64,000 nt of DNA from Ceratothoa steindachneri (taxonomy: Eukaryota; Arthropoda; Malacostraca; Isopoda; Cymothoidae), in contig OZ018327.1 in assembly GCA_963969495.1 (NCBI GenBank), positions 176,227,522-176,291,521 of the forward strand, written 5' to 3'. The stretch's first letter is position 1, and each line of letters opens with the position of its first letter. Below the pieces are notes generated by a model. That model was not told the origin of the DNA. It did not search any database and saw only the letters and a list, made by a program, of their open reading frames with translations. Below are positions 42,533 through 53,984 of the stretch, piece by piece. Position numbers and translations under genes: made by a program.

Positions 42533-43215
42533 CCTTAAAATCGGAGTTATTGGCGGCATATAACATAACATCAGACTTTTACCGATCTAAATTCAGGCAG
42601 GTCAGAAATATCGTCAGTTTAGGTAGACCCTCCAGCGTCACCTCAACCTTTGGCTCGATACTTCTAAAATCCAGCTTAACTACGATGCCCTCGTTGACTT
42701 TTTATTGAGAGACCAGTTGTTGGTTGCACTTTCGGCTGAAGTCAGATCTTTCGTAAAGTATTAGCGGTGCCACACATTCAAAGGATGCACAGAAGATGCC
42801 GATATTTATCTACAACGCACAGCCTTTATCCGAAAGAAGGGAAGAAAACGCCCCCATTCTTTCCCTAAAACTTAAAATCGGAGTTATTGGCGGCATATAA
42901 CATGACCCCAGACATTTACCGATCCAAATTCAGACATGCCCACCTTCAGGAAGGTCAGACATATCGTCAGTTTTGGTACACCCTCCAGCGTCACCTCAAC
43001 CTTTTGCTCGAAACTTCTAAAATCCAGCATTAGTACGATGCCCTCGTTGACTTTTTCTTGAGAGACCAGTTGTTGGTTGCACTTCCGGCTGAAGTCAGAT
43101 CTTTCGTAAAGTATCGGCGGTGCCACACATTCAAGATGTGCACAGAAGATGCCGATATTTATCTACAACACACAACCTTTATCCGAAAGAAGGGAATAAA
43201 ACGCCCCCATCCTTT
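42533..43215 (+). repeat. Internal direct duplication within gag (about 335 bp)
   Basis: 'CTTAAAATCGGAGTTATTGG' occurs at about 42533 and 42868, and the following 300 bp are nearly the same in both, to 'CCCCCATTCTTT' and 'CCCCCATCCTTT'. The second copy retains about 19 bp missing from the first. A tandem duplication in a gag pseudogene. Confidence 0.85.
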
Positions 43216-43440
43216 AACCAAAACTTAAGACAAACAAAGGTAAATTTATCCCTCAAAATGGAAACAAGTTTGCAAAGGTAACTGGGCCGTCGGATCCGAA
43301 ACCACTCTTTTCATCCGAACACCGGGATGTAAAAGTATTCTTACCAGGCCTCCCCTACGCCATCTCTCCCCAGGAGATCCATCATTTGTTTTTATTGTGG
43401 CGTGGAGGGCCATGTAAAAACTAACTGCCCTTAGAACTCT

Positions 43441-43810
43441 CAGTTCAGAAATAATTCTTCTCACCAGGCACACCAGATCTGGGCCACGTCTGCGTCTCCG
43501 TCAACACCATCGGAATCTTCTCCTTCCCCGAGCACCTGAAGTCCCAGCGGCCACCAGGTAAACTTCTTGTTTGATAAGAATGCCCCTGGAGGCCTTAAGT
43601 TCGAATCCGGAACGATTAATGGCTGCCGTGTATTCACTCTTGTGAGAGATACCGGGTGCACCTGCATAGTGGTGTCGGACAAACTGCTTTCCCCAGTATG
43701 TCCGGACTACAATAAATTCGCCATCGTGCTCGACTACTTGAGGCACGCCAATCGGTTCTCCATCGTTAAGTGCTACATCGAGTATGCGTACTTGCCTGCC
43801 TAGGCAGAAG
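43441..43810 (+). pseudogene. Gypsy copy 1: aspartic protease
   Basis: The open frame 43567-43803 reads 'NFLFDKNAPGG' upstream, then 'VFTLVRDTGCTCIVVSDKLL', in which DTG is the catalytic triad of a retroviral aspartic protease, followed by 'YNKFAIVLDYLRHANRFSIV' and 'KCYIEYAYLPA'. It stops at 43803 before the flap and C-terminal strand. Nearly identical in layout to 60.62-60.97 kb on the minus strand. Confidence 0.8.
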
Positions 43811-43859
43811 TAGTAGTAGCCTTTATTAAATTATGCTCCGACCTCATTGGCCAGTGCCC

Positions 43860-44610
43860 ATAGGTCTCCCCCAACTCCGTGGCCCAACGTGTGGTTACCC
43901 GTTCGCAAGTGGTAAAAGATTCGAAGATGCCCTCGCCCCTAGAAGCATCACGTTCTTCAGAATTTAAGGAGAGCATGACCGAAGACTTCGCAAGAAACCA
44001 AAAGAACTGCGAATCCCTTCGACCCCTGTGGGCTAAGGCCCAGTCAAAAGAGCAAGAAGCCACCCGGGGAGACAAGGTGATCTCCTGCTAAGTTACGGAC
44101 GTCTTACTTTACCGTACGTGCTCAGAAAATAGTAAACCCCCAACGTGAGTATTGTGTGTCTCACTTTCTCAAGTGGTCACATTTTAAATACTGCACATGA
44201 CAGCCTATTTTCAGGTCATTTTAGCCACACGAAGACCAACCAGAAGATCTTCAAATATTTTTATTGGCTAGGCGCCCATGAAGAAATCCTTCGCTACTGT
44301 AGGTCTTGTGACATCTGCCAAAGACGAGTTAAGCCCGCACCATTGCAGAGAGGAGCCCTAATCTTAGAGCCGTTTTCCCGTGTTGCAATTGATTTCATTG
44401 GTCCGATACATGCCCCGTCGAGTTTAGGGGATTTTGCCACCCGGTTTCCCGAGGCCGTACCATTGAAGAATATAGACAGTATCTCATGCGCGGAAGCACT
44501 AATCTCCATCTTCTCCTGCGTTGGAATACCCAAGGAAATCCTGTTTAATCGTGGCCACCAATTCAAGTCGCAACAAATGGAGTACCTCGGCATACTATCT
44601 GTTCTATAGT
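43860..44610 (+). pseudogene. Gypsy copy 1: integrase, directly after protease
   Basis: After the protease comes a linker with 'NCESLRPLWAKAQSKEQEAT' and 'VTDVLLYRTC' (the usual pre-integrase segment), then the HHCC zinc domain 'AHDSLFSGHFSHTKTNQKIF' and 'CRSCDICQRRV', and the core start 'RVAIDFIGPIHAPSS' (first catalytic Asp). About 10 residues are missing before 'DFATRFPEAVPLKNID', and 'GIPKEILFNRGHQF' replaces the second Asp by Asn. The frame ends at 44609 before the catalytic Glu. No RT lies between protease and integrase, and none follows. Confidence 0.8.
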
Positions 44611-46585
44611 TTGTTTGTTTTTTATTCACTTCACTCCTTTACAAATTGTGAAGGGGAAGATGTATGTACCATTGCTGATACTTTATTTCCCGACGATTTT
44701 TTCCTAATGAATATTTCTTGACTTCTTGCATCTGAAGTATTTGATACAACCAAAATTAGTTGTTTTTTTAATTTAAAAACCAGATTCAGATTCACTCAGT
44801 AACCTGTGATTAGTTACATAACAAAAGATTAATAGTGGCGGGGCATTGTTATCTGTAAATGTAATAAAAATGAAGGTCTGGGTAGTTTACGAGAAGATTT
44901 TATATATAGTTTTGTTGTAGTCTATCATGTTACAATATAGATTAGAGAAAGGAAAGATCAGTGATTTACGTATTGCCTCAACGATTTTCAATATTTACAA
45001 TATTTTGTCTCTTTATGAAGAAATATGAAACAAGGTTTTTTTTTTATTATGTGACAGCCTTTGAAAATTTATAATTCCCATTTGAAGTTGGCATGCAATG
45101 TTTTCATGTTTATGCTCCTCTTCCTTCATGAATTATTTAAATGGGATATGCTTTATTGTGCATTAAAATAAAACTTACAGGATTTGTGAATATGTGTTTC
45201 CCGTCGCTTCACGGTGAGTTCTTCACTTGACTAATGGGAAAGTAGAAAAATATATTGAGTGAGAGAGCCATGAATGTTGTTTAGATAACCACCATACAAA
45301 ACAGGGAAAACATTAATAGTCTACCTTTTTAGCCCCCTTGGACTGGTATCAAGGCCAACCCGCGTCTCGTGGGAAAACTGCCACCGCAGTGTGCGTGACT
45401 TCATGTTTCTAACTGATAAAAGCTTGTTTGTCGAAAGAGTCCAAAAATTGAGCAGGTGTTCGAAGTTATCAGTGTGTTGATGCATCTAGGGCAGGTTGCA
45501 TTGTTCAATTGCTTTGTTAAGTGCCTACAATATTGTACGAATGAGTGGTGTCCAGACCTGAGCCTAGAGATTTAGAGTCTGGTGTTTCTTGGGAGTTATT
45601 CTTCCTCTTTTTAAATTTCAGGCGAGTGCGTACGAAGTAGTGTGCTGTTCGGCAGGTTCCAGATGTGATGTGCAACGATTTGGACGTGTATGTGTTTGTT
45701 ATATCGCTGGTTTGGTGGGAAGAAGGGCAGGGAAGAGAGAAGGTGGGAGTGATGTGAGGAGGCTATCTACTTTTTTATGAGTTGTAGAGTTTGTTCTAGG
45801 GCAGTGGAATGAGTGCGAATAATTGTCTGTTCTTGTGTAGAACTTGGCCCCGAACATGCTTAGTTGCATGTCATTCGGGGGAGGGGGTATTTTTGTTTGT
45901 ATGTGCGAGTGATTTATTTGGTGGATTTTTATCTATTCATTGATTGAGGGGAGGGCAATATTTGTGATAGTTCGAGTGCTTCTGCATTGAATGGAAATAT
46001 TGTTGGATGCTAGGCGCAGGAATGGATTAGTTGTTTGTATGGTATGATGAGTGTTTCAATCTGTTCTCGAAGTTGGAGCCGGTGAGTGCATACAGTGTAT
46101 TTAGCTTTTTTGATGACTTGCTTCAGGTTTCTGCTGCACTTTCTGAGAAGGTCATGTGTGTATCAAAAATAAGGCCGGATATTAAGGAAAGTTTGTTGAG
46201 TGGGATACGGATGTTGTTCAGTGGAATGGTCGGGTGACTGTGGGATTCTTTTTAATTTAAGGTGAACCGGGTTACGAAGGATTTTAAGGTGCTTAGGTAT
46301 CCCTGTTTATAAATCAACCTTTTCTTATTTTCATAGGTTTCTGTACATCCTCCATTATTTTTGAACTTACAAAGCTGAAAATCACAACTCTTTTGTTATA
46401 AGTTTATTGCCGCATGTAACTATAAATTTTCAGCCATAAAATTGGCCATAGAACTAGTGTCGGGATCTATTAAATAATTAAGTATCGCAATATCACTTTT
46501 GATCTGAACAAGAAAGAGCCACAAATTATGCATCAATTAAAAAAGTATAAAATTATTAAATATTAAATGTTATCTTTCATTTTTC
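44611..46585. other. Two kilobases without recognised features
   Basis: T/G-rich sequence; short open frames at 45589-45780 and 46031-46237 show no domain. It may be a host intron or intergenic DNA. Confidence 0.45.
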
Positions 46586-47146
46586 AGGAAATAACAGAAA
46601 CTCTATCAGAATCTAGAAAATCGTCCACAAGTTACAACTTCACAATGGCCTTACGCAAGGAGCTGAGGGAGCTCTGTATGCGCACATTTTATATATAGAA
46701 CCTCTACGTACCTCCATAGCTAGGTGTCAACTAAACCATCTACCAGATCTCTCACTGAAACTTTCCTAGTTGGATACTCCCCTGCTTTTATCAGAGGTTC
46801 CCAGCTTCATCCCTCCGAAAACAGACAAGCGTTCCAGTATTTCCTTAACCTTAAGAATTTACTGGAAAATTTATTGAGAACCAAGGTTTAAGACATTGCA
46901 TGTGAAAGAGTTAAATCTATCACCTCATTCTGGCAGAAAAATAGGATCAATACAATGACCAAGTACAATGTACCGAAGCTCTTTATGAAATTGCATGAGA
47001 AATATCGTGCTTTGGTGAAAAGTAGAGGACGATCAAGTAACCCTGAAGAAAAAGAGGAGCTTCGGATGCGATCCATGAAAGATGTGATATCAACTTCTAC
47101 GAAGAGCAGAAGACTGCCGCAAGCTGCAAAGAATAAAAAACTGTAA
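46586..47146 (+). pseudogene. Fragment of a multicopy invertebrate protein family (N-terminal part)
   Basis: Around 46895-47145 the plus strand encodes 'CERVKSITSFWQK' then 'MTKYNVPKLFMKLHEKYRAL' and a Lys/Glu-rich stretch. The 'V---I--FW-KA-I-T' then 'KL--L---Y--LKK---R' layout matches a widespread uncharacterised protein family, often annotated next to transposons. An in-frame stop precedes it, and 46590-46680 may be an earlier exon. The C-terminal part of the same family seems to be at 63.6-64.0 kb on the opposite strand. Function unknown. Confidence 0.4.
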
Positions 47147-47561
47147 CATAAACAAGAACCAGGTAAAACTAATAACTTTGAATGGCACATAAAGTTTTTT
47201 TTAAGTTTTCCTCAATTGCGAGATTTTGGCATGTACTTAACAATTGGTTCCTTAATATGTGGTATTTTACAGCAGCAGCATAACAAAAGGTAGTTGATCA
47301 TGTGAATGACATTCCTTGAGGTGACTCAACTGATAACGACGCTAACACAAACGTCATAGATTATCATCAAGCTCGTGATGGATGTTCTCACAATCAAGAC
47401 ACTGTGACTTGTGTGACTTTGAATTTCCAAGGCAGGTCATGGAATATGATGTCATCTGCAATGCAGCTGATCTTCTTGGTTTATCAGAGAATCAAGTTAC
47501 CTCGTGGCTTCTGCCATCTTGAAAGTTCAAGGGACTTATCTAGATAATTCCATCATCTGGT
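47147..47561. other. Unassigned sequence before I-clade LINE
   Basis: Coding-like text near 47290-47500 in one frame but no domain recognised. Confidence 0.35.
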
Positions 47562-49402
47562 TTGGCGCCAAGCACCGAACCAGAATCCCCCCCTATGCAA
47601 GGTCCTCCTCAAACGGCTTGGGTTTCCAAGGCAGTACAAGTAGAGGAAGGATCTCTTCCCACCGGTGCCCCTACGACTGCCAGGACCTTCTCCATTTCAG
47701 AGAAGGACCTGGCTGAGGCCCGTCCATTTGGCCTAGGGGCTCCTGCCGGCGGAGGAGAGAAGCGGGTTCATTCCCCGCCCTCCTCTCCTATAAAGAAAAA
47801 AAATAGGAAAAAGACTAAGAAGACTCGGGGCTTTTCTAGATCTGCGAGGGCTGCGGGCACGGATGGGGTCTGCTGTCACTTCGGTAAGCGACCAAGCCAA
47901 GATCGGTACATGCGGCCCCTCTGCCCCCCGAGTGCGGAGCCCCAGACTAAGACGAAAAGTGCGCAGGGCCGATCCTTGATAACATCGAGGCCCCTCATTC
48001 TGAGGTTACCTGGCGTTTTCGAGCCCGCTGGCTTTAAACGCTTCCTCGTTATTCGCTCCACTGATGGCAGCATGTTGGTCGAGGGGAACATGATCCATCA
48101 GAGGAGAGCATTAGCTAGTGTAATTGGTAGAGAGCTGAAAGTAACCCTTTTCTCGGACAGGAGCCTTCTGGCGAATGCGGGGAATCCCTCCGATGCGGCC
48201 AAGATAAGTGCTCTTCGGACACTTTATGGCACCCCGGTGAGTGTGACGCCGCACTCTACCATAAACTTTGTGAAAGGAGTAGTTTATTCGAGGGAACTCG
48301 TTGACTACTCCATAGAGGACATCACCGTTGAGCTGGCCGACCATGGGGCTGTCAAGGTCAAACGTGTGATGAGAAAACAGGGAGGGGCCTCGAGACCCAC
48401 CCCTACACTCTTCGTCACGTTCGACTGTGACAAGCTGCTTGAGTATGTGCGTGCCGGTTGGTACCCCTACCGCGTGAAGGCATTCGTGCCACTGCCGCGG
48501 AGGTGCTATTACTGTCACCGCTTCAGCCATACGAATCGCTCATGTAGACGTGCAAAGTCGAGATCACCCGATGTATGTGTAAATTGCTCCAAGGCCGCAC
48601 ACGATAAGTCCAAATCGTGTGTGGCCAAGTGTGTCAATTGCAGAGAGCCGCACCCCACTTCTTCGAATTAATGTGGTGCATATCTCCTTGAGAAAGAAAT
48701 CCTGGCCGTTCAGGCCCAGGATCGACTCTTATTCTGCGAGGCTAAGGACTTGGTCTTGGCGCGCCCGGCTCTGCCTGGGACGTCTCATGCCTCAATGGTT
48801 AGAAAGATCCTCTGCTCCTGGCCCATCCAGGTCAACGAGCACAGTTGTTTCCGCGGCCATTTGGAGCCCTTCTGTGGGTTATACTCAACCCAGGTGCTCC
48901 CCTTGTAAAGCTGGCGGCACAAAGGGTTCACACCCAGCCCCGGCTAAAACCAGGGCTCCCTCCTTTCCCCAGCGTGACAGATTCCCGTAAGGCGAAACGG
49001 CCACGAGGCTTTACCGAGTCTTTAGACTCACAGGAGGCAACACCCCTGAAGTTGGTAGCCAGGCCATCTTACGGGGTTCCTAAAGCTTTTCCCCGAAAGG
49101 AGGACAGCAACAAAGGAACTTCGGCTCCGTCGCCCACGCTTAGTAGTGAGCTGAGTGGCTCGGAGACGATGGAGATTCAAAGAGAGCACCCCCCCGCCTC
49201 CGAAGCCACAGTGCCCGCCTAAGGTTTCGAGGCGGAGGGAGGAAAAGACTCGCATGGCGAGCCCAACCTCCCCCAATAAGTCCTCGAAGGCGACAGCGCT
49301 TTGTCCGCCCACAACGCCCGGGGTTCTGCCTCCGTGAAGCGTACGGCCATTCCCGTGAGGGTCATCTATTCGAAGAAGGCCCCTGCCTCTCTTCCAAGCT
49401 AG
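47562..49402 (+). pseudogene. I-clade-like LINE ORF1 (gag-like, zinc knuckles)
   Basis: A long open frame (47562-48671, 369 aa) encodes a Pro/Ser-rich N-terminal third with basic 'KKKNRKKTKK', a central fold ('FKRFLVIRSTDGSMLVEGNM' to 'KVKRVMRKQGG') and three Cys-rich knuckles: 'CYYCHRFSHTNRSC', 'CVNCSKAAHDKSKSC' and the start of a third, 'CVNCREPHP'. A frame change at about 48668 breaks the third knuckle; beyond it 'YLLEKEILAVQAQDRLLF' continues to a Pro-rich tail near 49390. This protein binds element RNA and forms particles. GC-rich compared with its surroundings. Confidence 0.85.
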
Positions 49403-49410
49403 GCCTGAAG

Positions 49411-50125
49411 GGCATATTCCTTCAATGGAATTGCCGTGGACTCCGGGCCAACAGGGGGACCTGCGGAGGCTCGGTACGGTCCCATTCCCCGTTAGCTATT
49501 TTTCTGCAGGAGACCATGCTAGGCGCGTGCCCCCTGCCAGCCTTGCCGGGGTAAAAGGGTTTTGCGACCCCACTACCACGATATGGGGGCCAGGCTGGAG
49601 AGTGTGCGGTTTACACCCGGCATGATGTCTCCGTTCTTCTTTTCACTTTAGAAACCTCCTTTCAGGAAGTGTCTGTGCAGCTTTGCCTGGATAGGAGGTA
49701 TACTATCATTTCTGCGTACATTCCACCGTCAGCTTACTTCGACGCGGGGCACTTTCTGCCGCATCGTGGCACGGTTACCGAAGCCCTTTCTGTTGCTTGG
49801 AGATCTGACAGGCAGACATCCTCTCTGGGAGGATTACTCAATAAATCCCAGAACACAAGTCCTTGCCGATCTGATCGAAGAGCTTGAGATAGGTGTCCTA
49901 AATGTGGATGAGTTTACGCATCACTGCCCGAGAACCGCTTCATTTTCTTGCCTTGATCTATCTTTGTGCTCTTCAGGAGCACAGCCTGATTTTGATTGGT
50001 GGGTGGCAGATGACCTCCATGGTAGTAATCACTCCCCATTCAGAAATCATTTTCAGGGCAACTGCCACCTGAAGGCCCACCTCGGTACTGCTTGGCGCGG
50101 GCGCGGTGGCCTGAATTTCAGGAAA
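49411..50125 (+). pseudogene. I-clade-like LINE ORF2: endonuclease
   Basis: 'IFLQWNCRGLRANRGDL' (49408-49455) is the APE endonuclease opening with its catalytic Asn. 'YTIISAYIPPSA' is at 49690-49730. 'LLLGDLTGRHPLWED' (about 49785-49830) is the GDFN-type catalytic strand with Thr for Asn. 'CLDLSLCSSG' and 'DLHGSNHSPF' (about 49950-50045) are the final DL and SDH-type motifs, where Asp is replaced by Asn. Frameshifts are at about 49490 and 49790. Confidence 0.8.
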
Positions 50126-52185
50126 TGACTGAATTCTCTATCTCAGTCGAGGAGTTAAGGTCGGTAGATGAGGCCGTTGAGTTATTCTCCAGCAACCTCA
50201 TCGCGGCGGGCCTGACTACTATTCCCAGAACGTCTGGTTGTTTTGCACGCCAACCAGTCCCGTGGTGGTCGGCCGAGTGTGAGATGGCCCTCAAACAGAA
50301 GCGTTATGTCTACATGCGCTATAAACACGAGCCGAACGATTTCACTGTCGTTGAATTTCGTCGGGCTAAGGCTAGGTTCCCGTATATTTAGAACCACGCC
50401 TGCCGCTCTTCCTTTTGGGATACGTGTCTTCACTTAACGGGAAAGACCACTTTAGCAGAAGTGTGGAAGCGAGTCAAAAGGATTCGGGGCAAGTTCTCGC
50501 ATGACCTCCCTCCCGTTCTCCAGGAGAATGGGACCGTAATCTCGAACCCCGCGTCCGTGGTGGAATCCTTCGTGCCGCTTACTCCGCATTCTCTAGCCGG
50601 GATGCTGCTCCGCCAGCATTCAATGCACGTCGTGATGACGTGGAAGGCCGCCGGCTGGAATTTACTTCCAGAGGCGGAGAACCCTTCAACGAAAAGTCTA
50701 TCTGGGTGAGTTACGTTCCACTCTTGCTTCGTACGCGGACACCGCCTATGGTCCACACGATGTCCCATACGCCATGCTTCGACATCTGGGTGAGCGAGGC
50801 ATGGCCTTTCTCTTTTATTTGTTAAACAGGATCTATGTGGAGGGTCTCCTCCCAGATTCCTGGCGAATCGATACTCTGCTCGGCTTCCGCAAACCAGGGA
50901 GAGATCACTCTAATCCGGCCGGTTTCTTTCCAAACTCTCTAACCTTTTGCGTGTGCAAGTTGATGGAGAAATTGGTAAATGTTAGATTAGCCTTTTTTTC
51001 TGGACAGCGTAGGCCATATGTCTTTTGCACAGTGCGGCTTCCGCAAGTTCCACTCCACGTCGGATAGTCTGTTCCGACTGGAAAATTCCGTATGCGAGGC
51101 TTTCCTTCGTAGACAGCACTACGCCACGGTGTTTTTCGATCTGGAGAAGGCCTATGATACCGCATGGCGATACGGTATCGTGGAGACTCTCCACACGATG
51201 GGGGCGAAGGGACGCCTCCCAATATTTATATCTGAATTTTTGCGAGTTCGTCGATTCCGCGTACGGAGGGGGGGAGCCCTTCCTGGTTCAAAGGAGCAGG
51301 AAGAGGGTGTCCCGCAGGAAAGTGTGCTGAGTGTCACACTCTTTGCCATGAGCATCATCGGCATCACCTTGGTGCTGCCGGAAGATGTTCTCGCTACGCT
51401 CTACGTAGACGACCTTTCGATCTCTTTTGGCGCGGCCCAGATGCCAACTCTGGAGCGTCGACTCCAATAGACATTGAACCGCGTCTCTCGCTATGCCAAA
51501 AAGCACAGGTTTCGGTTTTCCTTAGGCAAAGCTAAGGTGGTGCACTTCTGCCGCCATCTACGGCTCCACCCAGACCCAGACTTGTTTTTTAATGGGGTAC
51601 GCCTGGAAGTGGTTGAATCGCACCGTTTCCGTGGTCTTGTATTTGACCGACGCCTTACCTGGGAGACTCATATTCGCAGCCTTAGGTTCTCTTGTACCTA
51701 GGCCATGGATATTCTCCGTTCCGTGACGTTCAGCGCTTGGGGCGCTGATAGGGCTACTGCCTTACTTTTTTATCGTACTTTTGTTCTTTCGAACCTTGAC
51801 TATGGACGCAGGTTTTATGCATCTGCAGCCGAGCGTTTATTGCAGAAGGTAGACTCGATCCACCATACCGGCCTTCGCCTTGCGACCGGTGTCTTTCGCA
51901 CTTCCCCCATTGAGATCCTACCCTTCAATGCTGGGGAGATGCCTCTCGCTCTACACCGTGTACAGTGCATCATTCGCCTGTACGCGCAAGCCCGGCCTCT
52001 CCCACAGTCGCTAACAGTTCCCACTTCATTCGCAGCTGAATTCGACGGTGCCTATGCCGCAGAGAGACGCCAGTCATACCCTAAGCCCTTTGGGTTTAGA
52101 GCCAGGAAACTCCTTCGAGAGCTAGGTATAGCCCTCGGGCCGCGTCACCCCTGGTTCTGCCCAGGACGCCACAATGGAGAGTACA
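50126..52185 (+). pseudogene. I-clade-like LINE ORF2: reverse transcriptase
   Basis: The linker has 'PVPWWSAECEMALKQKRYVY' (50260-50320). 'YLLNRIYVEGLLPDSWR' is at 50815-50865. 'FAQCGFRKFHSTSDSLFRLE' (51021-51080), 'VFFDLEKAYDTAWRYGI' (first catalytic Asp), 'GVPQESVLSVTLFAMSI' (usual VPQGSVLS with Gly to Glu) and 'LATLYVDDLSISF' (YVDD box intact, about 51390-51430) follow in the frame 51018-51470. The thumb is at 51474-52180 ('LGKAKVVHFCR', 'HIRSLRF', 'SNLDYGRRFYASAAERLLQK'). Breaks are at about 50390, 50705, 50940, 51470 and 51702. Confidence 0.85.
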
Positions 52186-52189
52186 ACAT

Positions 52190-52747
52190 TTGGCTATTTG
52201 TCGCCACGCCTCTACTCCCAAAACTTGTACAGCGCCGGGAGAATTGCGTTCGACCTTTTTGGAGCACACCTCCTGTCATGTTGGAACCATGCCAGTGTAT
52301 ACGAATGGCTCCAAGTCCGAAAAGGGGGTCGGCTTCCACGCCGTATCCCCTCTGTTTGAAGCCAGCGGGGCTCTGCCAGGCGCTTCGTCTGTCTTCACTG
52401 CCGAGCTGGTGGCAATACATCACTCGGTACGGGAGATTACGCGACGCGCCCGGTTCGAAGACCGGATTGTGATCTATAGCGACTCACAAAGCGCCCTGAC
52501 TGCTCTTGGGGCATTGGAATCTCCGCATCCCCTGGCTCCTGATATCCGTGATGCCACGCTCTTGGCGAGCCGGGCGGATGTCGAGATTATCTTCTGCTGT
52601 GTCCCTGGACATGTAGGAATTGCGGGGAATGAGCGCGCCGATGAGGGCGCCAAAGAGTCAGCGAGGACTCTGCGACCGGACCAGCGTTTCGCTCTTCCTC
52701 ACACCGACTACATGGCAGGAATACGGGTAGCTCTTCGGGCTCCTTGA
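52190..52747 (+). pseudogene. I-clade-like LINE ORF2: RNase H domain
   Basis: RNase HI fold: 'VYTNGSKSEKGVGF' (the usual YTDGS; catalytic Asp changed to Asn), 'SSVFTAELVAIHHSVREI' (catalytic Glu), 'RIVIYSDSQSALTALGAL' (catalytic Asp), 'FCCVPGHVGIAGNERADEGA' (His and final Asp). An RNase H after the RT is a mark of the I/Ingi/R1-LOA side of non-LTR elements, hence the clade call. It degrades the RNA strand during second-strand synthesis. The first catalytic substitution makes it probably inactive. Confidence 0.88.
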
Positions 52748-53382
52748 CAAAGAAGATGGGAGACGGTCTAAGGGAACTTAAAGTAGCGTGCCATTGCGCC
52801 GCGACTGTTCCCATGGACCTACCCCCCAATGCCGCCAAGGCTTCAGGTTGCTTTCGTTCGTCTCTGAATTGGGCACACTCGCGGGACGCACCGCAATTTG
52901 ATGGAGCGCTCGCCAGCGCCCTACTCTGAAGACTGCGTTGTCTCCCAGACTGTTCGGCACATTCTTGTTGAATGTCCCAGTCTGGGCGATCTTCGCGCAT
53001 GTTACCTATCCCGGTACCGGAATGGACGGAGTTGCTACCGCCTGTCTCTTGTACTCGGGACGAATGCGTGCACATTAACTGGTGGACTTTTAGACTTTTG
53101 GGGAAAGGCCGGCCTTCTCCCTTTTATTTAACTAGGTTTTGTTGTTTTTTTTGTTTCTTGTTATTGTTGTTTTCTTTGTAGGTTGCAGGCTACTGCGCCG
53201 GGGGGGAGGGGGACCTCCTCCCGACACCGGAGCTTGCTTCCTAATTGTTGTCATCTCTCCTTTTTATCGTTGTTTTGTTTTGATATTTTTATTTTAAAGT
53301 AGCCTAGAGCTAGGCAGTGTGATTGCGGCAACTTATGCCCAAGTGGGCAGTCGCCAGTAATTCTTCTAAAAAAACAAAAATA
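52748..53382 (+). pseudogene. I-clade-like LINE ORF2 C terminus, 3' UTR and tail
   Basis: A shifted frame near 52900-53030 encodes 'SEDCVVSQTVRHILVECPSL', the C-terminal CCHC-like motif ('C-----T--H-L--C') of these elements, ending in 'GLLPFI'. A GC-rich 3' UTR follows, with a C/G hairpin at 53195-53225. The end is at 'TTCTAAAAAAACAAAAA' (53366-53382). The 5.8-kb element therefore looks nearly full length but dead. Confidence 0.75.
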
Positions 53383-53477
53383 GAGAGGATTAGTAGCTAG
53401 GGGCAGGTCTGAATACACCTGTCCCTCTTTTTGCTTTTCTTGTGCTGGGCAGGATTCATTGGAGTTAGACTGTATGT

Positions 53478-53499
53478 TTAAATTCGGTTGCTTCTCTTG

Positions 53500-53574
<75 letters not shown>

Positions 53575-53860
53575 TTAAGGAAGAGTAGTTGACGCCTGTT
53601 GTGAGCATAGTCTACAGTTTTGGTGTTTTCTTCTATCATTTTTCGGTTGAGGCATGCTCCGTGTACTTCCTGTGTATGTTTTTTAGGTGCACCGTTGTTC
53701 AGATGGTATGACATTCTTCTTGAGAGAGTGGTTTCAGTCATGCCGATATACGAGTTAGGTAAGAGCTTAGAGTCTCCTAGTTTACATGTGTACTCGTATA
53801 TCAGATGTGTCCTTTTGTTTCGGCTGTAGCGGGGGTTTGCCGTTATTTTTTATGAAGAGG
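53478..53860 (-). pseudogene. PLE copy P1: GIY-YIG endonuclease
   Basis: The minus strand reads, after a frame break near 53830, 'YEYTCKLGD' (GIY strand plus Cys), 'YIGMTETTLSRRMSYHLNNG' (YIG strand and Arg/His helix), 'APKKHTQEVHGACLNRKMIE' with the conserved His region, then 'VDYAHNRRQLLFL'. The reading frame then enters the (TA)n tract and gives a meaningless Tyr-Ile run. The endonuclease would nick the insertion site. The family is shared with 56.2 and 63.5 kb. Confidence 0.85.
53503..53572. repeat. (TA)n microsatellite in PLE
   Basis: 70 bp of TA in the 3' part of copy P1, at the same place as the tract in copy P2 (56142-56196). Confidence 0.95.
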
Positions 53861-53984
53861 GTTGAAGTACGTCTATTTTTTTAGTAGATGATTAGTGCGA
53901 TATTTTTATCGGCGTTTATGGGTTTGATTCGTTGATCTATAATGTCCTTGATGGCTCTTTCATCTGTTTGGTGTTTTTTGCTCA

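Larger units (their letters stand above)
41031..43440 (+). pseudogene. Gypsy copy 1: gag, interrupted and duplicated
   Basis: Starts 'MSSLFNTFKLQGESLWLSAK' then a Glu/Arg/Lys-rich coiled segment up to about 41182, where an LTR-like insertion cuts it. After the insertion 'REEREEMERIHLHNLK' (42230-42280) resumes. 42280-42708 encodes 'FREGEDFGDFFIHFEKIFEI' and 'LLPLINSQFRDIFISLP', capsid-type gag. Part of this is duplicated downstream (see the repeat entry). The zinc knuckle 'CFYCGVEGHVKTNC' lies at about 43386-43430. Homologous to the minus-strand gag at 61.2-62.1 kb. Confidence 0.75.

Noticed and set aside
52587..53075. 162-aa minus-strand frame over RNase H region
   Set aside because: Shadow of the plus-strand LINE ORF2; no domain.
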